In this document: positions 20,700 to 25,677 of the stretch, in pieces
How positions within the stretch are numbered: the first letter of the stretch is position 1
Layout of the letters: each line of letters begins with the position of its first letter
DNA from: Apostichopus californicus
Taxonomy: Eukaryota; Echinodermata; Holothuroidea; Aspidochirotida; Stichopodidae
DNA: 25,677 nucleotides
Direction: 5' to 3'
Assembly: GCA_020650975.1 (NCBI GenBank)
Contig: JAIPMN010182087.1
Location: forward strand, 1 to 25,677
Program-made: the position numbers and the translations under genes
Notes under the pieces: generated by a model
What the model was told of the DNA's origin: nothing
What the model saw: the letters and a program-made list of their open reading frames with translations, nothing else
Databases searched by the model: none

Positions 20700-20745
20700 A
20701 CATACAGAATGGCAGAAGGCGAGAGTAGCTTCTGAGAAAAAGTGA
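20700..20745 (+). CDS. Candidate terminal exon E, unrecognised gene
   Basis: The acceptor is excellent (TATTGTTATTTCTCTGCAG). After exons C-D the frame reads G (split codon) then HTEWQKARVASEKK and stops at TGA 20743-20745. After C directly, or after X-D, it reads TYRMAEGESSF and stops at TGA 20733-20735. Either gives a short hydrophilic C-terminus. AATAAA at 21287-21292 could end the transcript. The gene product is not recognised; with exon 8442 it would be about 93 residues. There is no membrane segment. Confidence 0.4.
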
Positions 20746-21320
20746 ATAACCCAAGTGAGATGTAATAGCAAAATCATAATTACGTTCGTAAAACTTCCGG
20801 GTACCGATACTGGATGTAAAATTATCTCCGACGATGTAATCAAGAGTGTCTATAAAAATGCATATGAAGCGATCGTTAAACTCGATCGTAAAACTCTTGC
20901 TACTTGGGTACATTGTTGATTAAAGAATGAAACCAGAAATATCGCTTTGCAACATCACAAAGGAAATATTGATTGTCATAATGATCATGGAAATCAATTG
21001 TGTCCAAATCAGTACAATTCTACGTTATATCTATGAGTGTAGTACGAGAAACGACCCATCTACCATCTCAGAAATGGGTACGGATACCATTCCCAAGAGA
21101 TTTTGAAACGTTCATGGTCTAGAGAATGTTTCTCTCGTTACACTGACTGTACACAACTTGTTTTTATCTACTGTATTTTCACTTTTGTTATTGTTCATTT
21201 AGTCGCTAGCTCGATTATATTTCCTTTGTTAGTCTAGTGTCCTGTTTATACTATTCTACATTTTTATTGTAAGCATGTATATACGAAATAAATGAAATGA
21301 AATGATTAGACTATCACTCG
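20746..21320 (+). other. Possible 3' UTR, or 3' end of a retroelement
   Basis: It follows exon E and ends with AATAAA (21287-21292) leading into an AAATGAAATGAAATG tract. A poly(A)-signal-plus-microsatellite tail is typical of non-LTR element 3' ends as well as of simple 3' UTRs. No RT-like frame is readable. The two explanations cannot be separated here. Confidence 0.35.
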
Positions 21321-22057
21321 GTATAAACAATACTTAGAAGTGATGGGCTTAGTCAACAACATTTATGATTATCTTGCCTTTAAGATTAAAACTACTTAAT
21401 TGTAAAATATACAATCTGATATATCCAGATAAGTTGAGTAAAGATTCTTGGGTTGATAATTTTTATGTGCTATGAAAGAGTTTTTACATTTTTACTTATC
21501 GGTGAACATTTTTTCTGAAGATTACAGGTAGCAACTATCATAGTTCTAGTGCTTCATTCCTCCCAGTTTCTGGCCCCATGATAATTGTGAAAACATGAAT
21601 AACCGATTTTCCTGTAATGATAATGCGGTTTTGATTTTAATATATCATGTGTAATTGGTAAGTTTATTATCACCTTACATTTTATTCTTTGTTAGAGGTC
21701 TACGGACTAGGCAAGTTTCCCCACATTAAGTACGTGTGTTGCGTGTGTGATAATCTCAATAAAAATATATTAACATTTTTCGTTAAGCTCTTTTTGTTTC
21801 CAAGGTATACACATTTGAAATGTTTAGGACAATGTTGTTCATATGTTTCTGTAGACCTTTAAACAGTCAATTTATTCATTTTGGCTTTCTTGTTGCTTTT
21901 CATTTTTATTTTTGAAAGTTAAATTGTACATTTTTTAACGCCGATCTTTTCATTCATGAGCCTTTACTGAAATCATATTGACATACATAGTCGTACAGGA
22001 AGATATCGATACCGTGTAAATAATTCCACGGTTTGATTTTGAGGCGAGGTGACCAAA
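21321..22057. other. No firm gene; poly(A) signal and weak exon
   Basis: A possible exon at 21528-21598 (acceptor GAAGATTACAG, frame beginning SNYHSSSASFLP, stop TGA) needs entry phase 1 and could follow exon X or A. AATAAA lies at 21758-21763. The evidence is too thin to call a gene. Confidence 0.25.
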
Positions 22058-22072
22058 ATGCCGTCATACAAG
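22058..22072 (+). CDS. Candidate start exon of a second small gene (MPSYK)
   Basis: ATG 22058 has A at -3 (CCAAAATG), encodes MPSYK and meets a GTATGA donor in phase 0. The next candidate exon in phase 0 is 24163. MP(S/N)YK is how sigma-class glutathione transferases start, but the following exon does not contain the expected catalytic-domain sequence, so that identity is not claimed. Such a short exon can easily be chance. Confidence 0.22.
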
Positions 22073-24162
22073 GTATGATATCAATCGATATGCTATGTCA
22101 TGTTTATACTTATATTTTAATGGTTTGACGTATGCATTTTCATTACGTTTTGATGAATATCCCTAAATTATGTATGATGTACTTTAAATAAATTAATCAA
22201 CGTTACCGTCGATAGTAAATTGGTTCTCGTGTACGATGAATACGTGTGAAACAGGTTACAACATTGCTTAATGATATTATCGATATTGTCCGCATGTTGA
22301 AAGAAGCAATCATTCTAATCGATGACTAAATATTGACAAGTTTAACGTTTGATAGGTACAGACATATCTTGGATTTTCAACGTAATTAGTTTTCAATTAT
22401 TACTTTCATAATTTCACATGAACGATCTCTATGAATCCGTTCTCGATTCTCTTCTACCGATCGATCATCTCTTAAGCAGTACTGCATTATTTACTTAAAT
22501 CATTAATATCAATATTTATTTAGGGCAACACAGATAGTGCTTTAAATGTTGTGAAAGAATATGACAACAACTTTGTCAGTGATGTCATCATGCATACATT
22601 TTCAATGCATTGTATTATAATATCATATTTCAACGAAAGAGAACTACTAAAGTAATACAATAGGAAAATACAGCTGATACGAATCTGTCATGATAACAAT
22701 ATCAACCAGTGACTTGAATTCAAGTCAGGGAGAGAGGAAAGTTTACAATTGTGAACATTATATGCTTCAAGCAACCAATAATTATGTAAATTTAGCAACG
22801 ATATATTGAGAGGGAGATGTCAAATAACGTTATGGAATATTTTAAAGTTTCCCCATGAAAATGTGATAGTATCTACCACCTTCATAGAAAAGATATAACA
22901 CGTGAGTCATCGGTCTGTACTTGATGGTTTATATCAACTACGTTAAAACAATTACGACAAGAAGCTGGATTTGCTGCAAATAGCTGTCAAATGTATCAAT
23001 TTGTTTGGTATTATGACCGTCGAACCTTTTCATTTCTTATAACACGTAAATATATGTAAAACACACTGGCCTGAGTAAATAGGTTATAATTTACTACAAT
23101 AACCGCTCTGGTATCTGATATTCAAACTAGTTTTTCTATACTTAAAATCAAATGCTCTTTTGTTTACTTACTTGGAGTTATTATTTTTAGTCAAAAGTGA
23201 ACATGTCCAATTGTCATAAAATATCAGCTGACGTAAATGCTGTTGGAGTTTTATGACGTCTTATCCTGTAAGATATTTTTCGTCAACAAGAATTAAATCG
23301 TATGTTGTATTGGTGAATAAAGTCTAAAGAAATATTGATTAAAAAAATAAATACTTTTGGTCAAACCTTATTTAAAGACGATTCTTGCACAATCTGGTGT
23401 ATATACTAAGTTCAATGCTTTTATTTCCTTTCACACATTATGATTTATTATTGGATAAACATAATAGTTCGTTAACCAAAAGTCACAGTGACTAAAACTT
23501 TTGCTTTCCTTGTATAACTAATCTGCATTTTTTTAATATTTACTTTAGCCTAGTTATAAGTTTAATATTGTTTTCATGATTATTCAAATCCAATGTATTT
23601 TTTTGTAATATAGTCGGATTTTTCCTACTAATTATCTTTCAAATATGAGGTAAAAAGGAAAAAAAGGTTTTGTAGATAACTTCATGGTGTAATATTGAAT
23701 AAATAAAATGGTATACTAATCAAAACAAAATCGACCAGGTATTGTAGTTTTCGCTTTGTAGTTATCAATGGTGTGCCTTTCCTTAAGATATAAACATTTT
23801 GTAGGTGTATTTGTTTTCTACTCATGTGTGTGTTTTTTATATGATGTGATAGGTGCATGTTCCGGGGCGTCATCATATTTCAGTGATTTTGCTTCCATTC
23901 AGCGTATGAGGTAAAAAAAACAGTTTTCACAATAGGATTGATTTTTTGTGATAAATGACATGATTACAATCATAAGGGGTGAGAAATAGTTACAATTAAC
24001 ATTGCAAGATAGGGAATTATATATTGTTTACGAAATAAAATAAAACAACGAATGCGTTTGGAAAATTAGTATCTATTTGGATGACGATGGGGTTGCCAGG
24101 CGAAACTGATAATTGTTTAGCTTGAATAGTTTTGCTTGCAGGTTTTTTCCCTTCTATTTCAG
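22073..24162. other. No supported gene; possible intron
   Basis: AT-rich, unremarkable sequence. The 64-codon - strand ORF at 23682-23876 shows no domain. No repeats, tRNA or transposon features were recognised. Confidence 0.45.
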
Positions 24163-24251
24163 TATGTTTGGATCGTTGTTAATACTTTGAGATGTGTAAC
24201 AGGCTATTTGGCATACTGTTTAGGGGTAGAGGACTGGAAGCAAATTAGCAG
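24163..24251 (+). CDS. Candidate internal exon, second small gene
   Basis: The acceptor is outstanding (GGTTTTTTCCCTTCTATTTCAG) and the donor very good (AGCAG|GTAAAA). In phase 0 it is open for 29 codons; the other frames stop early. It begins YVWIVVNTLRCVTGYLAYCL, a hydrophobic stretch long enough for a membrane segment, followed by the polar GVEDWKQIS. It exits with two bases, which fits the exon at 24702. Upstream partners in phase 0 are MPSYK (22058) or, alternatively, exon C of the first model. The family is not recognised. Confidence 0.45.
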
Positions 24252-24701
24252 GTAAAAGCGTAGGGTTATCGAGGTTGTTCATCTTCACAAAATATATGAC
24301 AAATTTAAATGGCTAGTTAACGTATCGTTTTCGATTTTAGTGTTTGAGAAAGAGAGATATTTAGCTATACGTCCACCAATGCTTAACGTATGGGTATAGA
24401 TGTTCAAGTCAGACTTGATGAAGAATCAATATTCGTTGTCTGCCCAAACCGTACGTGGCAGAACAAATCTCACGTAGGAAATGGCTTATGGTTGTGAGTA
24501 GGTGTGAAGAGTATGTTTGTGACAGCAATGGAATAGCTTACGGAACGAACGGGAAAATGTTATACGAGATACAGAGTTTACCAAAATGAAGTCGAATATT
24601 GTCACCATGCCCCCGCATGTTCACTGAACAATTCCAAAACACTTAAAGCCCTTTAAGTTTTCAGATTTCTCGGTACCCATCCAAATATCCTCTTGTTTCA
24701 G

Positions 24702-24741
24702 CGGTATGACGTCATTGAACTTAACCAGGCGATGGGATTGA
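24702..24741 (+). CDS. Candidate terminal exon, second small gene
   Basis: The acceptor is good (ATATCCTCTTGTTTCAG). Its first base completes the codon left by the exon at 24163. It then reads GMTSLNLTRRWD and stops at TGA 24739-24741. With MPSYK the protein would be 47 residues, with one hydrophobic segment and a basic tail. No AATAAA is found in the few hundred bases downstream, which weakens the model. A palindromic CRE (24707-24714) overlaps this exon. Confidence 0.3.
24707..24714. promoter_or_regulatory. Palindromic CRE (TGACGTCA)
   Basis: A full CREB/ATF site, followed 28 bp later by an E-box CACGTG (24743-24748). It overlaps the candidate terminal exon above, so at least one of the two readings is probably incidental. 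Confidence 0.25.
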
Positions 24742-24917
24742 ACACGTGACTATAATTTCCATTCGAGCTTTTATAAATTATACCTATTTATTACGCTTTC
24801 ATGTATGATGCTCATTAATAATTTTACATCGGGAATACAGTTTAATTAACATCAAACTGGAGAATTGTCAGAAATGACGTACTGAATCGTACAGTATAAA
24901 GGTAGGATTCCATAAGT

Positions 24918-25019
24918 ACGGATACGGATACGGAATGCGGTTGCGGCATACGGTTGCGGTGTGCGGATGCGTACGTTTGCGATTCCAACAATGCGGATAA
25001 AAATCTGATACTGATGCGG
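24918..25019 (+). repeat. Degenerate CGG-containing 6-bp repeat
   Basis: Units such as TACGGA, TGCGGT, TGCGGC and TGCGGA follow one another from 24918 to about 24970 and recur loosely to 25019. The tract is more GC- and CpG-rich than the surroundings. It lies just before an ATG in good context (25068). Confidence 0.65.
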
Positions 25020-25067
25020 TTGTTACTAAGGGACCGTGCTTAAGGGATCTGAATATATATTAGCAAA

Positions 25068-25172
25068 ATGGCACCAAACACGTCTAGAATGCGTTTACAA
25101 CGACTGTATGCACAGGAAGAACACCTGATATTGATGATTTCGATGTATCTGACGACGAAGGTTGGTGTTTGA
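25068..25172 (+). CDS. Short ORF or first exon, 34 codons, unrecognised
   Basis: ATG 25068 (GCAAAATGG, A at -3, G at +4) starts MAPNTSRMRLQRLYAQEEHL and ends at TGA 25170-25172. A weak donor, CGAAG|GTTGGT, lies near 25160. In another frame the same DNA reads DIDDFDVSDDEGW, an acidic stretch, so a frameshifted or spliced transposase-like or nuclear protein start is imaginable. Neither reading has a recognised homologue. Confidence 0.2.
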   Translation: MAPNTSRMRLQRLYAQEEHLILMISMYLTTKVGV

Positions 25173-25677
25173 AACAGTTTTGATCATCATTGGAAGCATT
25201 TCTGGGTTTCATCTGTTCCATAAGAAAGTTTTATAATAGCCTAGGCTTATGTTAAATACGTTGAAACTGCCGGTAGTTTACATCGTCTGTCTGTGGTTGT
25301 TATCTAGAAAATCTTTCTAATGTAAAATCACAGAACAAACGATCTCCATTAGATACCTAAATCCTGCAGAGGTGTGATATGCCCGGCGCAGTTCATGCAC
25401 TAGTTGTATTTACCAAAAGTCCAGAATCCTAGCTATGACCTATGTATAGGGAGGTCCCTTGACTTCATTGAGATTTGTTGGCTAGTGTCCGATTTCGTTG
25501 CTAAAAGCTATTTAATCGTGACTCTTAAATGTCTTTCTTTATTTCTCTGTTCACACTTATTAAAAGGTTTGTTAAATTTATTAAACCAACTCAACCCCGG
25601 CTAGCTGCCCCTCGTCCAAAAATTACTAAGCACCCGAAAGAGAATACTGGATTACTAAATGATTGTATACTATGACT
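25173..25677. other. No supported gene to the window end
   Basis: The 66-codon frame at 25404-25604 (+) has no domain or splice support. No repeats were recognised. Confidence 0.45.

Noticed and set aside
20686-20913. 75-codon - strand ORF
   Set aside because: Antisense to candidate exon E and possible 3' UTR; no domain.
22058-22072. Sigma-class glutathione transferase start (MPSYK)
   Set aside because: Five residues are not enough, and the next exon in phase lacks the expected YFNxRGRAE-like continuation.
1-25677. CRISPR array, phage, plasmid or bacterial operon
   Set aside because: Repeats lack regular spacers, and there are no ribosome binding sites, dense ORFs or prokaryotic gene families.

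Overview
This is an AT-rich (about one third GC by eye) stretch of animal nuclear DNA. Non-coding repeats, microsatellites, a truncated LINE and short candidate exons with GT/AG borders dominate. There is no bacterial-style gene packing, no rRNA, no convincing tRNA and no CRISPR array. The repeat types (tandem arrays full of AGGTCA half-sites, GC-rich mini-hairpin repeats, an L2/CR1-like LINE with a (TCTAT)-type tail) suggest a marine invertebrate, possibly an echinoderm or other non-vertebrate deuterostome. That placement is inference and is not secure.

Layout. Bases 1-1670 hold a degenerate ~293-bp tandem array. Bases 1706-4025 are bounded by inverted CAGTG-starting termini and contain five mini-hairpins with 3-4-nt loops, a 195-bp direct repeat and a GC-box/CCAAT-box pair; this may be a non-autonomous DNA transposon of about 2.3 kb. 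Bases 4454-5042 hold a ~144-bp tandem array whose units carry four nuclear-receptor half-sites at fixed spacing (1, 4, 4). Bases 5043-8300 contain no recognised gene. Near 8356 there is a perfect NRF1-type motif just before a well-placed ATG (8442). It is followed by a 161-bp almost perfectly alternating purine-pyrimidine microsatellite and a ~415-bp tandem duplication.

From 9759 to about 20745 (+ strand) five candidate exons with good splice sites join in consistent phase: 9759-9835, 13775-13836, 15211-15258, 19993-20018 and 20700-20745. They predict the end of a small protein whose family I do not recognise. A further candidate exon (16204-16280) joins the 26-bp exon in the other frame, so alternative splicing or two overlapping models are possible. 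The introns contain a palindromic satellite (16787-17270), an LTR-like promoter/poly(A) segment (about 17460-17760), the 3' end of a LINE on the - strand (18541-19342), and several G-runs that all lie on the gene's sense strand. From 22058 to 24741 three more candidate exons form a second small phase-consistent model, also unrecognised. Near the right end (24918-25019) there is a CGG-rich short repeat followed by a small ATG-initiated ORF.

All exon calls rest on splice consensus, open frames and phase agreement read by eye; no homology search or transcript data were available. Long open frames through the 8.5-kb microsatellite, and most other ORFs over 60 codons, look like chance.
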